From an uncultured Clostridia bacterium (GTDB lineage Bacteria; Bacillota; Clostridia; TANB77; CAG-508), in assembly GCA_934167445.1 (NCBI GenBank), contig CAKPKJ010000009.1, positions 1 to 51,661 of the forward strand: a stretch of 51,661 nt of DNA, in the 5' to 3' direction. The position numbers were made by a program, and so were the translations under genes. Position 1 is the stretch's first letter; the number at the start of each line of letters is the position of its first letter. Shown in pieces: positions 23,848-32,950 of this stretch. The notes beneath the pieces were generated by a model, which was not told where the DNA came from, made no database searches, and was given only the letters and a program-made list of their open reading frames with translations.

Positions 23848-25203
23848 CTATTGTTTTTTATCGTTTACTATAATGTTTTTCACACTATCCACAATTAACT
23901 TAGTATTTGTTTTTTCTTTTACTTCTTTTTCAATTTTTCTACATGCATGCATTACAGTAGAATGGTCTCTACCCCCGAAATCTTCACCAATTTGTGGATA
24001 TGACATATTAGCAATTTCTCTACAAAGGAACATTGCAATTTGCCTTGGAAAGGCAATATCGTTAGACCTTTTATTGCTAGATAAGTCATCTTTACTAATG
24101 CTGAAATATTTTGCAATAGTTTCTTTAATAAAATCACAAGAAATAACTTTTTCATTCTCGTATTTAAATTCATTAATGATTTTTTCCGCTAATTCAATAG
24201 TGATTGGGCTGTGTGTAAGTGATGCTCTAGCCACTATTTTATTAAATACACCCTCAAGTTCTCTAATGTTTGAATCAATTTTATTTGCAATGTTTGAAAG
24301 AATAATATCATCAATGATAATACTTTCATCTTGAGCTTTTTTTCTTAAAATTGCTAAACGAGTTTCATAATCTGGAACAGAAATGTCAGCAAGTAAGCCC
24401 CATTCAAACCTGGATTTTAACCTATCTTCAAGAAAAGGTATATCTCGTGGTGGTGTGTCACTTGAAATTATAATTTGTTTTCCATCTTCGTATAATGAGT
24501 TAAAAGTATGGAAAAATTCTTCTTGAACTCTTTCTTTTCCAGCGATAAATTGAATATCATCAATAAGTAATACATCGATATTTCTGTATTTATTTCTAAA
24601 AAATTCATTTTTATTGTCTTTTATTGCATTAATTAATTGATTTGTAAATTTTTCAGAAGTAACATACAAAACATTGGCATTTGAGTTATTTTCTAATATT
24701 CGATTACCAATAGCGTGCATTAAGTGAGTTTTTCCTAACCCTACTCCTCCATATAAATACAATGGATTATATGATTTAGCAGGTTCATTTCCAACAGCTA
24801 ATGCAGCAGCATGAGCAAATCTATTGTTATTTCCAACTACGAATGTTTCAAATGTGTATTTTGGATTTAAAGTAGATTTATTCATTTCAATTTCTGCAGG
24901 AGATGAATTTGAATTATTAGTGATAATATCTTTTGAATCATCTTCATCTTCTTTGGTAAGGTCAACTACAGAAAAAGTCCAATCTTTGTTTGTAATATAT
25001 CGCAAAGTATTGAAAATTAAGCTTTTGTACTTATTTTCTATAAAATCTTTTTGAAATTCAGAATTAGCTGTAAAAACTATGTGATTTCCATCTATACTAC
25101 GTATGTCTAATGGCATAATCCAAGTATCATAAGAGATTTTGGTTACTTCTGGTTTTAAAAGTTCTTTTATTTTAGCAATTAATTCTTCTTTTTCGATGGC
25201 CAT
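23848..25203 (-). CDS. dnaA: Chromosomal replication initiator DnaA
   Basis: The 451-residue protein has all four DnaA domains. Domain I begins with a helical stretch and SYDTWIMPLDI. After a short linker, the AAA+ domain shows FVVGNNNRFAHAAALAV, Walker A GGVGLGKTHLMHAIG, Walker B DVLLIDDIQFIAGKE and the sensor region RLKSRFEWGL. Domain IV ends with the DnaA-box-binding signature GGRDHSTVMHACRKI. DnaA-ATP opens oriC and loads helicase with DnaD/DnaI, both present at 4.4-6.5 kb. AAAGGATG precedes the ATG. DnaA boxes lie on both sides of the gene. Confidence 0.98.
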   Translation of the reverse strand: MAIEKEELIAKIKELLKPEVTKISYDTWIMPLDIRSIDGNHIVFTANSEFQKDFIENKYKSLIFNTLRYITNKDWTFSVVDLTKEDEDDSKDIITNNSNSSPAEIEMNKSTLNPKYTFETFVVGNNNRFAHAAALAVGNEPAKSYNPLYLYGGVGLGKTHLMHAIGNRILENNSNANVLYVTSEKFTNQLINAIKDNKNEFFRNKYRNIDVLLIDDIQFIAGKERVQEEFFHTFNSLYEDGKQIIISSDTPPRDIPFLEDRLKSRFEWGLLADISVPDYETRLAILRKKAQDESIIIDDIILSNIANKIDSNIRELEGVFNKIVARASLTHSPITIELAEKIINEFKYENEKVISCDFIKETIAKYFSISKDDLSSNKRSNDIAFPRQIAMFLCREIANMSYPQIGEDFGGRDHSTVMHACRKIEKEVKEKTNTKLIVDSVKNIIVNDKKQ

Positions 25204-25226
25204 TTAAAATCATCCTTTCTAAAAAG

Positions 25227-25437
25227 TTATCCACAAAGTTATCCACAACTGTTGATAACTTTGTAATGTTTTTGTAAAAAAAGAACGAAAATTCACGAAC
25301 AAAAATTCAAGATTTTCAGGGAAAAATCGCAATTATTTTTTACTTTACACATAATAACAAATTTGTGTATAAGAAGTCAATATGGTTGTGGAAAATTTTT
25401 CAAAATTGTGGATAACTTTGTTTTAAACTGTGGATAA
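25227..25437. other. oriC: DnaA boxes between dnaA and rpmH
   Basis: Perfect boxes TTATCCACA at 25227-25235 and 25239-25247, TGTTGATAA at 25250-25258, and TGTGGATAA at 25407-25415 and 25429-25437 surround an AT-rich stretch. Genes diverge exactly here (dnaA to the left, rpmH to the right), as expected at a replication origin. The cluster next to the dnaA start may also autoregulate dnaA. Confidence 0.85.
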
Positions 25438-25492
25438 CTTCTAAATATTACAAAAATATTACAAAAGGCAAAAAAAAATTTAATAAAACTTC

Positions 25493-25522
25493 TTGACATT
25501 TATGGTTTTTATGCTGTATAAT
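25493..25522 (+). promoter_or_regulatory. rpmH promoter
   Basis: TTGACA (25493-25498), an 18-base spacer and TATAAT (25517-25522) form a consensus-like promoter about 80 bases before rpmH. It starts the rightward rpmH-rnpA-yidD-yidC-jag transcript. Confidence 0.8.
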
Positions 25523-25599
25523 CGATATACTCGTTATTTTGTGTAAGAGAAGATTCCCGTAAGGGTTTTTATAAAAAATTCAGTAGGAGGTGTCTGAGA

Positions 25600-25734
25600 A
25601 TGAAGAGAACTTTTCAACCAAAAAATAGACAAGAAAAGAAAGAACACGGTTTTATGAAAAGAATGAAAACTAAAAATGGCAGAAATGTATTAAAAGCAAG
25701 AAGAGCAAAAGGTAGAAAAAAATTATCTGCTTAA
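25600..25734 (+). CDS. rpmH: 50S ribosomal protein L34
   Basis: A short frame encodes 44 residues, MKRTFQPKNRQEKKEHGF followed by MKTKNGRNVLKARRAKGRKKLSA. This is a textbook L34, apart from QEKKEHGF where KRKKVHGF is more usual. L34 is a basic protein of the large ribosomal subunit. TAGGAGGTG lies 9 bases before the ATG. As in most Bacillota it heads the rpmH-rnpA operon beside oriC. Confidence 0.97.
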   Translation: MKRTFQPKNRQEKKEHGFMKRMKTKNGRNVLKARRAKGRKKLSA

Positions 25735-25780
25735 TCAGATTTTTTCATTACTTTGCCTGAAAGAAGGGAATAAGAAAATA

Positions 25781-26140
25781 ATGAAAAAAACAAAAATGCT
25801 AAAAAAAAATTATGAATTTAAAACAGTTTTTAATAAAGGCAAAATTAGTGGAGGTAAGTATTTAGTTGCATTTGTAAAGCAAAACAATAAAAAAAATAAT
25901 ATGCTTGGAATTGCAATTGGAGTAAAAATAGCAAAAGCCACAAAAAGAAATCATTTGAAAAGGCTTATTAGAGAAAGCTATAGGACAATTGAGCAACAAG
26001 TTAAAGACGGATATTCAATTGTATTTACTTGGAGAAAAGGAGCCGAAGCTGAGAATATAAACTACTTTGACGTTAAAAAAGATATGGAAAAAGTATTAAA
26101 AAAGGCTAGTGTTTTAAATTTAAAAGAGGAAAAACAATGA
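25781..26140 (+). CDS. rnpA: Ribonuclease P protein component
   Basis: The 119-residue basic protein has the RnpA fold: LKKNYEFKTVFNKGK, an aromatic-containing strand YLVAFVKQNN, and the RNA-binding RNR-type helix ATKRNHLKRLIRESYR (about residues 48-63). It assists the RNase P RNA in maturing tRNA 5' ends. It lies 46 bases after rpmH and its stop overlaps the yidD start (ATGA), so translation is probably coupled. Confidence 0.96.
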   Translation: MKKTKMLKKNYEFKTVFNKGKISGGKYLVAFVKQNNKKNNMLGIAIGVKIAKATKRNHLKRLIRESYRTIEQQVKDGYSIVFTWRKGAEAENINYFDVKKDMEKVLKKASVLNLKEEKQ

Positions 26141-26355
26141 AAAAAATATTGATATGGCTAATAAAGCAATATCAAAACCATATTTCAAAATGGCTTACAA
26201 GTAAAAATATAAATTGCAAATTTTATCCAACTTGCTCAGAATATACCAAACAAGCAATTGAAAAATATGGAGCTGTAAAGGGGTTACTACTTGGAATTGC
26301 TAGAATTTTAAGGTGTAATCCTTTTTCAAAAGGTGGATATGACCCACTAAAATAA
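26137..26355 (+). CDS. yidD: Membrane protein insertion efficiency factor YidD
   Basis: The 72-residue protein contains the UPF0161 signature: IKQYQNHISKWL, CKFYPTCSEYTKQAIEKYG and ARILRCNPFSKGGYDP. YidD assists YidC in inserting membrane proteins and is usually encoded between rnpA and yidC, as here. It overlaps rnpA by four bases. Confidence 0.96.
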   Translation: MKKILIWLIKQYQNHISKWLTSKNINCKFYPTCSEYTKQAIEKYGAVKGLLLGIARILRCNPFSKGGYDPLK

Positions 26356-26377
26356 AGAGCTAGGAGGAATAATTAAT

Positions 26378-27280
26378 ATGTTCGAATTTTTTGCAAACAT
26401 ATTTGGTTATTTATTGCAATTTGTCTATCACTTAGTAAATAACTATGGTTTAGCAATAATTTTATTCACAGTAATAATAAAAATATTATTATTGCCACTG
26501 TCAATAAAACAACAAAGATCAATGAAAAAAAGTGCTGAATTGAATGAAAAGATGAAGGTTCTTCAATTCAAATATAAAAACGACCCAGAAAAGCTAAACC
26601 AAGAAATGATGAATTTATACAAATCTGAAAATATGAGTCCATTTAGTGGTTGTTTAACAGCTATAATTCAATTATTGTTATTATTATCAATATTCTATTT
26701 GGTAAGAAGCCCACTAACATATATGGAAAAAGTACCAACAGAAAGCATTAACAATTATGTTCAACAATTAAAAGATGATGGAAAAACTATAAGTCAAGTA
26801 TATCCAGAAATCGATTTGATTAGAGAATATCAAACAATAAAAGAAAAAAATCCAGAAGATGCAAATGTTGAAAAAATAAATATTCAAATGAACTTCTTAG
26901 GATTAGATTTAAGCAAAATACCACAACAAAATATGACAGATTACACAGTATATATAATTCCAGTATTATATATATTATCATCATTTATTTCAATAAGAAT
27001 GACAACTGCAATGCAAGAAAAACAAAATAAGGCAAACAAAGAAAAGAAAGAACAAAAAGAGGTTCAAATTGATGGAACAACTGGAAAAGAGCTCGTTCCA
27101 CAGGAAGAAGAAAATGAAATGGATGCAGTAATGCAAACAAACAAGATGATGTCTTGGATGATGCCGATAATGTCAATTTCAATTGCATTTGTAGCGCCAT
27201 TAGGACTTGCTTTATATTGGTTAGTAAGTAATATACTTATGATTGTTGAAAGAATAATTTTAGACAAGATAATTAAATAG
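26378..27280 (+). CDS. yidC: Membrane protein insertase YidC/Oxa1
   Basis: The 300-residue protein has five hydrophobic stretches: residues 9-20, the segment AIILFTVIIKILLLPLS (about 26-42), the region around SGCLTAIIQLLLLLSIFYLV (about 88-107), VYIIPVLYILSSFISI (about 190-206) and the C-terminal ISIAFVAPLGLALYWLVSN. The cytoplasmic loop with KSAELNEKMKVLQFKYKNDPEKLNQE is characteristic. YidC inserts membrane proteins with or without SecYEG. There is no obvious lipoprotein signal. A longer lysine/glutamate-rich loop (about 208-245) precedes the last helices. AGGAGG precedes the ATG, 22 bases after yidD. Confidence 0.95.
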   Translation: MFEFFANIFGYLLQFVYHLVNNYGLAIILFTVIIKILLLPLSIKQQRSMKKSAELNEKMKVLQFKYKNDPEKLNQEMMNLYKSENMSPFSGCLTAIIQLLLLLSIFYLVRSPLTYMEKVPTESINNYVQQLKDDGKTISQVYPEIDLIREYQTIKEKNPEDANVEKINIQMNFLGLDLSKIPQQNMTDYTVYIIPVLYILSSFISIRMTTAMQEKQNKANKEKKEQKEVQIDGTTGKELVPQEEENEMDAVMQTNKMMSWMMPIMSISIAFVAPLGLALYWLVSNILMIVERIILDKIIK

Positions 27281-27295
27281 GTGGAGGAACATAAA

Positions 27296-28006
27296 ATGGC
27301 AAAAACTATTATTTCCGAAGGAAAAACTACAAATGAAGCAATTGAAAAAGGGCTTAAAGAATTAAATGTAAGTAGAAAAATGGTAGATGTAAAAGTACTA
27401 GAAAATGCAGAAAAACGCAGCTTTTTTAGTATTCTAGCACCTAGAATTGTTAAAGTAGAATTAACAATAAAAGAAAATGCTCAAAACAATGTAAAAGAAG
27501 AAAAAAATAGGGAAAATAAACCTAGAAAAGAAATTATTTTATCAGATGAAGAACAACAAAAAGCAATTGAAAATGTAAAAACATTTATAGAACAATTAAA
27601 AAGCGAATTACCAGAAGATACAAATTATAGTATCGAAGCGAAAAAAGACACCTTATATGTGGATATAAAAAGCCCTAATTTAGGATTTTTAATAGGATAT
27701 AGGGGAGAAACATTATATGCAATGCAAAATGTAATGTCATCAATAGCTGGAAAAGGATTGAGCAGTAGAGTTAGAGTTATCCTGGATATTGAGGGGTATA
27801 AAGCAAAAAGAGAAAAAACACTAAGAGAACTTGCTCAAAAAGTTGCAAAAACAGTTATAAGAACTAAAAAGTCAGTTAAATTAGAGCCAATGCAAGCATA
27901 TGAAAGAAAAATAATCCATAGTGAATTACAAAAAAATGATATGGTAGATACAACAAGTATAGGGGAAGAACCACATAGAAGAATAGTAATATCACTAAAA
28001 AAATAA
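27296..28006 (+). CDS. jag: RNA-binding protein Jag/KhpB (Jag-N, KH and R3H domains)
   Basis: The protein of about 236 residues begins with a Jag-N domain (AKTIISEGKTTNEAIEKGLKEL), followed by a charged linker, a type II KH domain with the GYRGETLYAMQNV loop, and a C-terminal R3H domain ending SIGEEPHRRIVISLKK. Jag/KhpB binds RNA with KhpA and influences cell elongation in several Bacillota. The ATG at 27296 has GGAGG 8 bases upstream; a GTG at 27281 would overlap that site and is less likely. It follows yidC and ends with a hairpin terminator. Confidence 0.94.
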   Translation: MAKTIISEGKTTNEAIEKGLKELNVSRKMVDVKVLENAEKRSFFSILAPRIVKVELTIKENAQNNVKEEKNRENKPRKEIILSDEEQQKAIENVKTFIEQLKSELPEDTNYSIEAKKDTLYVDIKSPNLGFLIGYRGETLYAMQNVMSSIAGKGLSSRVRVILDIEGYKAKREKTLRELAQKVAKTVIRTKKSVKLEPMQAYERKIIHSELQKNDMVDTTSIGEEPHRRIVISLKK

Positions 28007-28029
28007 TAGAATAATATATAAAATCGGAG

Positions 28030-28082
28030 GTCAAAGGTCGGATTTTACAAGATAATTGTAATTTCTATCTTTGACTTTTTTA
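28030..28082 (+). terminator. Terminator after jag
   Basis: GTCAAAG (28030-28036) pairs with CTTTGAC (28069-28075), followed by TTTTTTAT. A 32-base interior loop makes it weaker than a compact hairpin, but it sits 24 bases past the jag stop. Confidence 0.5.
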
Positions 28083-28181
28083 TATGAATATTAAGTAATT
28101 TTTTGAACTAAAAAAGTTAAACTATATGCTAAATTATTATATAAATTTTTGTAAAAAACAAATAAAAAAGGGAGGTAAAAA

Positions 28182-29553
28182 ATGAGCACAATAGCTTCAA
28201 TATCTACGGCTCCTCGGAATTGGAGGAATTGGAATAATAAGAATGAGTGGAGAAAAAAGCTTTGAAGTTTTAGAAAAAATATTTGAACCAAAGCATAAAC
28301 AAAAGATAGAAGATATAAAAGGATACACAATGAAATATGGAAATATTGTTGAAAACAACAATATAGTTGACGAGGTCTTAGTATCATATTTTAAAGCACC
28401 ACATAGTTATACAACGGAGAATATGTGTGAAATTAATTCACATGGAGGAAATATTGTAGTAAAAAAGATTTTAGAATTATGTTTGAAAAATGGAGCAGAA
28501 CTTGCAGAACCAGGAGAATTCACTAAAAGAGCATTTTTAAATGGCAGAATAGACCTATTGCAAGCAGAATCTGTAATAGATGTTATAAATGCAAAATCCG
28601 AAAGAGAAGCGAAGAATGGAATAAAGCAATTAGAGGGCTTTCTTTCAAACGAGATTGGCAAAATAAAGAAAGAAATAATGGATGTAATGATAAATATCGA
28701 AGTGGCAATAGATTATCCAGAATATGACGTTGATGATGTAACAAGCGAACAAATAAACACAATGCTTGATACTGTGGAAAAAGGTTTAGTAAAACTTGAA
28801 AAAAGCTTTGAAAACGGAAAAATAATAAAAGATGGAATAAATACGGCAATTATAGGAAGGCCAAATGCTGGAAAATCCTCACTTTTGAATGCAATATTAA
28901 AAGAAGATAGAGCCATTGTAACAGAATATGAAGGAACTACAAGAGATACAATAGAAGAATTTGTTACAATAAACGGAATACCACTAAAATTGGTAGATAC
29001 AGCAGGTATTAGAGATGCAAAAGATGAAGTTGAAAAAATAGGAATAATAAAATCAAAAGAAGCTGCAAAAGATGCAGACCTTATAATAGCTATATTTGAT
29101 GCATCTAAAGAACTAGGGAAAGAAGATATAGAGATACTTGACCTAATAAAAAATAGGAAAGCAATTATACTTCTAAACAAGACAGATTTGCAGGAAAAAA
29201 TTAACGAAAATAATGAAAAAATAAAAGAAACTGGTGCCGCTACAATTAAGATTTCTGCACTAAGAAGAGAAGGAATAGACAAATTATATGACGAAATTAC
29301 AAAAATGTTTGATTTAAATCAAATAAACCTAGACCAAGAAATGGTAATTACCAATATAAGACAAAAAAATTTAATAGATAAAGCAATTGAAAGCACAAAA
29401 AAAGCAAAAGAAACAATGAAACAAAAAATGCCAATAGATATAATTGCAATTTTCATAAAAGATATTTTAGAAGATTTAGGAAAAATAACAGGAGAAATTG
29501 TAACTGAAGATATTATCAATGAAATATTTTCTAAATTCTGCCTTGGAAAATAA
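28182..29553 (+). CDS. mnmE: tRNA modification GTPase MnmE, needing a +1 frameshift at CGG (28215-28217)
   Basis: MnmE with MnmG makes the cmnm5U34 modification of tRNA wobble uridines. GGGAGG precedes ATG 28182, which encodes MSTIASISTAP, the conserved start. The zero frame then meets CGG and reads out of register; dropping the C at 28215 gives GIGGIGIIRMSGEKSF, exactly what MnmE should have. The rest is complete: folate-binding N-domain, GTPase with GRPNAGKSSLLN, DTAGIRD and NKTD, and the C-terminal CLGK catalytic motif. The joined protein is about 456 residues, the family norm. A frame beginning at ATG 28243 would lack the first beta strand. The companion mnmG is intact downstream. Confidence 0.9.
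28215..28217 (+). promoter_or_regulatory. CGG +1 frameshift site in mnmE
   Basis: Zero frame: ACG GCT CCT CGG AAT TGG. Functional frame after CCT: GGA ATT GGA GGA. The shift lies just 12 codons into the gene. Confidence 0.65.
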
Positions 29554-30177
29554 TTTCAAACAAACGAGAATGACGTATAAAACGATTTTAATTATTTAGT
29601 TATATAATTTTACAAATAAAAAACAAAAAAGCTTAAAAACGATTTTGAAAAGAAATAAAAGTGTGGAAAAAATTTTAAAATAAATAAAAGAAAATTAGAA
29701 AAAATTTTTTTATAAAAAATGTTAGAAAAGTGCCCAATATTATGTTGACTAAAAGACAGAAAATCAAAGATAATATGGATGAAAAAATAGAAAAAACAAA
29801 ACTGAACCAAATGGACATATTTTGAAGAAGCAAAAAAGCCTAAGAAATAAAGGAAAAAGACAAAGTAGACATAAAAAACCGCAAAAAGTAACACTTTTAA
29901 TGAGATAGAAGTCAAGAGTAAAGTATAACCGAAAACGACTATAAAAGTGGGATGCAGAAAATTTCAAATAGGTTCTATGTTTACATATAAGTACTAGTTT
30001 ACTAATGAGATATGTGAACTAAACTTCCTGTTTCACGCGGAAGGAACATTTTTGTGGAACACTGTATATATCATACAAAAATAGAAGAAAAAAACTATGA
30101 AACACAGTTGGCTGTAGTAAATAATGTAGTAAAACAGAGCAAATAGGAGCAAATGAGAGGAAAAGGGAGGAAATGAT
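29554..30177. other. 624-base gene-free, purine-rich spacer between mnmE and mnmG
   Basis: No credible open frame with a ribosome site is seen on either strand. The plus strand is rich in A and G. At about 29928 it contains CCGAAAACGAC, the core of the 122-bp repeat in the right-end orientation. At 30029-30044 it contains a parS-like word. The end carries the mnmG ribosome site (GGGAGG). Confidence 0.6.
30029..30044. promoter_or_regulatory. Possible degenerate parS site
   Basis: TGTTTCACGCGGAAGG matches 12 of 16 positions of the bacterial parS consensus TGTTTCACGTGAAACA, with the left half perfect. ParA/ParB are encoded 3 kb away. The right half is poor, so it could be a decayed or variant site. 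Confidence 0.3.
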
Positions 30178-32079
30178 ATGAAATTGAAGGATAACGAATA
30201 TTTAGCAGGAGATTTCGATGTTGCAGTAATAGGAGCTGGACACGCAGGGTGTGAAGCAGCACTTGCCTCTGCAAGATTAGGAAAGAAAACATTAATATTT
30301 TCAATAAGCTTAGAGGCAATTGCAAATATGCCATGTAATCCACATATAGGAGGAAGTTCTAAAGGACATCTAGTTAGAGAAATAGATGCTCTAGGTGGAG
30401 AAATGGGAAAAAATATAGACAAAACAATGATACAAATAAAAATGCTTAATACATCAAAAGGACCTGCAGTGCATTCTTTAAGGGCACAAGCAGATAGAAA
30501 AAGATATCAAGCAGAAATGAAACATACTCTGGAAAAACAAGAAAATTTAGAAGTAAAACAAGCAGAAATTGTGGAAATCGTGGTTGAAAATAACCAAATA
30601 ACGGCGATTAAAACAGACTTAGGAGCTGTGTATAAAGTAAAGGCAATTGTAATTGCAACAGGAACTTACCTTAAAGGAAAAATATTTATAGGAGAATATT
30701 CAAAAGAAAGTGGGCCAGATGGAGTTGCAGCAGCAAATAAACTATCAGAAAGTCTAAAGAAACTAGGAATTAAATTAGTAAGATTTAAAACCGGAACACC
30801 AGCTAGAATCAATAGGAGAAGTATAGATTTTAGCAAAATGGAGGTTCAAAAAGGAGATAAAGGAGTAGAAGCGTTTTCTTTTGAAGATGAACCAAAAGAT
30901 TTTGAGCAAGTAGACTGCTATCTAACATATACAAATGAAAAAACACATGAAATAATTAGAGAAAATTTACATAGATCACCATTATATGCAGGAATGATTG
31001 AAGGTACAGGACCTAGATATTGTCCATCAATAGAAGATAAAGTAGTTAGATTTAGTGATAAACCACGTCATCAAGCATTTGTGGAACCTGTTGGATTAGA
31101 TACAGAAGAAATGTATATACAAGGAATGAGTTCCTCATTGCCAGAAGATGTTCAAATAGCCTTATATCATACAATTCCAGGACTAGAGAATGCAGAATTT
31201 ACAAGGCCTGCATATGCTATTGAATATGATTGCATAGATCCTTCTAATTTAACATTATCATTAGAATATAAAGGGATAAAAGGATTATTTATGGCAGGGC
31301 AAATAAATGGAACTTCAGGATATGAAGAAGCTGCAAGCCAAGGGTTAATAGCAGGAATAAATGCTTCTCAAGAAATAGATGGAAAAGAACCTGTAATCCT
31401 TGATAGAAGCCAAGCCTACATAGGTGTTTTGATTGATGATATAGTTACAAAAGGGACAAACGAACCATATAGAATGATGACATCAAGAGCTGAATACAGG
31501 CTATTATTGAGACAAGATAATGCAGATTTGAGATTAACAAAAATAGGACATAATGTAGGTTTGATTTCTGATGAAAGATATGAAAAGTTTGTTAAAAAAT
31601 ATGAAAATATAGAAAAAGAAATAAAGAGGCTAAAAGCACTTACTGTAAGGCCAGAAGAAAAAGTAAATAAATTATTAGAAAAAGCCGGAACATCAGTATT
31701 AACAACAGGTACGAAGATGGCAGAATTACTTAAAAGAACAGAATTAAATTACGAAATGTTAAAAGAAATAGATCCAGAAAGACCAGAATTATCTGAACAA
31801 GAAAAAGCAGAGGTAGAAATTCAAGTAAAATATGAAGGATATATAAAATTACAAGAAGCACAAGTAGAAAAATTCAAAAAACTTGAAACAAAAATACTTC
31901 CTGAAGACATAAATTACGAAGATTTAAAAGGAATAAGCCTAGAAGCAAGACAAAAATTAAATAAATTCAAGCCACGTTCAATTGGACAAGCCTCAAGAAT
32001 ATCAGGGGTTTCACCAGCAGATGTATCAGTATTATTAGTATACTTACAACAAAAGGGAAACCAAAAAATAAATAAATAG
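30178..32079 (+). CDS. mnmG: tRNA uridine-5-carboxymethylaminomethyl modification enzyme MnmG
   Basis: The 633-residue FAD protein has the dinucleotide-binding DVAVIGAGHAGCEAALASARLG, then MPCNPHIGGSSKGHLVREIDALGG and the substrate region GTGPRYCPSIEDKVVRF. Further landmarks are LFMAGQINGTSGYEEAA and the C-terminal YRMMTSRAEYRLLLRQDNAD and SRISGVSPADVSVLL. It forms a complex with MnmE to modify U34 of several tRNAs. GGGAGG lies just before the ATG. It is unbroken and contains no CGG codon in frame. Confidence 0.97.
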   Translation: MKLKDNEYLAGDFDVAVIGAGHAGCEAALASARLGKKTLIFSISLEAIANMPCNPHIGGSSKGHLVREIDALGGEMGKNIDKTMIQIKMLNTSKGPAVHSLRAQADRKRYQAEMKHTLEKQENLEVKQAEIVEIVVENNQITAIKTDLGAVYKVKAIVIATGTYLKGKIFIGEYSKESGPDGVAAANKLSESLKKLGIKLVRFKTGTPARINRRSIDFSKMEVQKGDKGVEAFSFEDEPKDFEQVDCYLTYTNEKTHEIIRENLHRSPLYAGMIEGTGPRYCPSIEDKVVRFSDKPRHQAFVEPVGLDTEEMYIQGMSSSLPEDVQIALYHTIPGLENAEFTRPAYAIEYDCIDPSNLTLSLEYKGIKGLFMAGQINGTSGYEEAASQGLIAGINASQEIDGKEPVILDRSQAYIGVLIDDIVTKGTNEPYRMMTSRAEYRLLLRQDNADLRLTKIGHNVGLISDERYEKFVKKYENIEKEIKRLKALTVRPEEKVNKLLEKAGTSVLTTGTKMAELLKRTELNYEMLKEIDPERPELSEQEKAEVEIQVKYEGYIKLQEAQVEKFKKLETKILPEDINYEDLKGISLEARQKLNKFKPRSIGQASRISGVSPADVSVLLVYLQQKGNQKINK

Positions 32080-32168
32080 TAATATAAATACATTGTTTTT
32101 ATGCAAAGGCAAAAAATATAAAATTGATTAATGAAATAAAAAAATCAAAAGGAGAAAAATAAATTAGT

Positions 32169-32888
32169 ATGAAAATGGAAGAATTTAAGAGAGAATTTGA
32201 GAAATACTTAGAAAAAATGAGTATATCATTGAACAAGGAACAATATGACCAATTTTACGCTTATATGGTACTTTTAATTGAATGGAATGAAAAAATAAAT
32301 TTAACAGCAATAACAGAACCACAAGAAATAATTTTAAAGCATTTTGTAGATTCTTTAACAATAGCAAAATATATAGAAGAAGGAAAAACAATAATAGATA
32401 TGGGAACAGGAGCCGGTTTTCCTGGAATACCTTTAAAAATATACAGAAATGATGTCAAAGTTGTATTGGCAGATTCATTAAATAAAAGAATTAAATTTTT
32501 AAATGAAGTAATTGAAAAATTGCAATTAAAAAATATAGAAACAATACATTGTAGAGCAGAAGAATTAGGAAAAAATAAAGAATATAGAGAAAAATTTGAT
32601 TATGCTACATCACGAGCGGTTGCTAATTTATCAACACTTTCAGAATATTTATTGCCATTTGTAAAATTAAATGGATCAGGTATATTTATGAAAACAATGG
32701 AAATTGACGAAGAATTGGAAAATGCAAAAAAGGCGATTAAAATTCTAGGAGGGAGAATAGAAAAGGTAGACAAATTTGAAATTCCTGAAAGTGATTTAGG
32801 CAGAAGTATAATAATAGTAAAAAAGGAAAAACAAACACCAAGCAAATATCCAAGAAAGCCGGGAACTCCAGCAAAAGAGCCATTATAA
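32169..32888 (+). CDS. rsmG: 16S rRNA (guanine-N7)-methyltransferase RsmG
   Basis: The 239-residue protein has the GidB/RsmG signature: LLIEWNEKINLTAI, HFVDSLTIAKYI, the SAM-binding IDMGTGAGFPGIPLKI, and the ending PSKYPRKPGTPAKEPL. It methylates G527 of 16S rRNA with S-adenosylmethionine. It follows mnmG by 89 bases, the usual neighbour. The C-terminus overlaps a terminator hairpin. The basic KPGTPAKEPL tail is normal for the family. Confidence 0.96.
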   Translation: MKMEEFKREFEKYLEKMSISLNKEQYDQFYAYMVLLIEWNEKINLTAITEPQEIILKHFVDSLTIAKYIEEGKTIIDMGTGAGFPGIPLKIYRNDVKVVLADSLNKRIKFLNEVIEKLQLKNIETIHCRAEELGKNKEYREKFDYATSRAVANLSTLSEYLLPFVKLNGSGIFMKTMEIDEELENAKKAIKILGGRIEKVDKFEIPESDLGRSIIIVKKEKQTPSKYPRKPGTPAKEPL

Positions 32889-32901
32889 AAGGCTCTTTTT
32901 T
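32873..32901 (+). terminator. rsmG terminator
   Basis: AAAGAGCC pairs with GGCTCTTT around a 9-base loop that contains the stop codon, followed by a T-run. Confidence 0.8.
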
Positions 32902-32950
32902 GTTAGATTTTTCCAAAGGCTTAGATATAAGTTTTTCATTACATTCCTCT

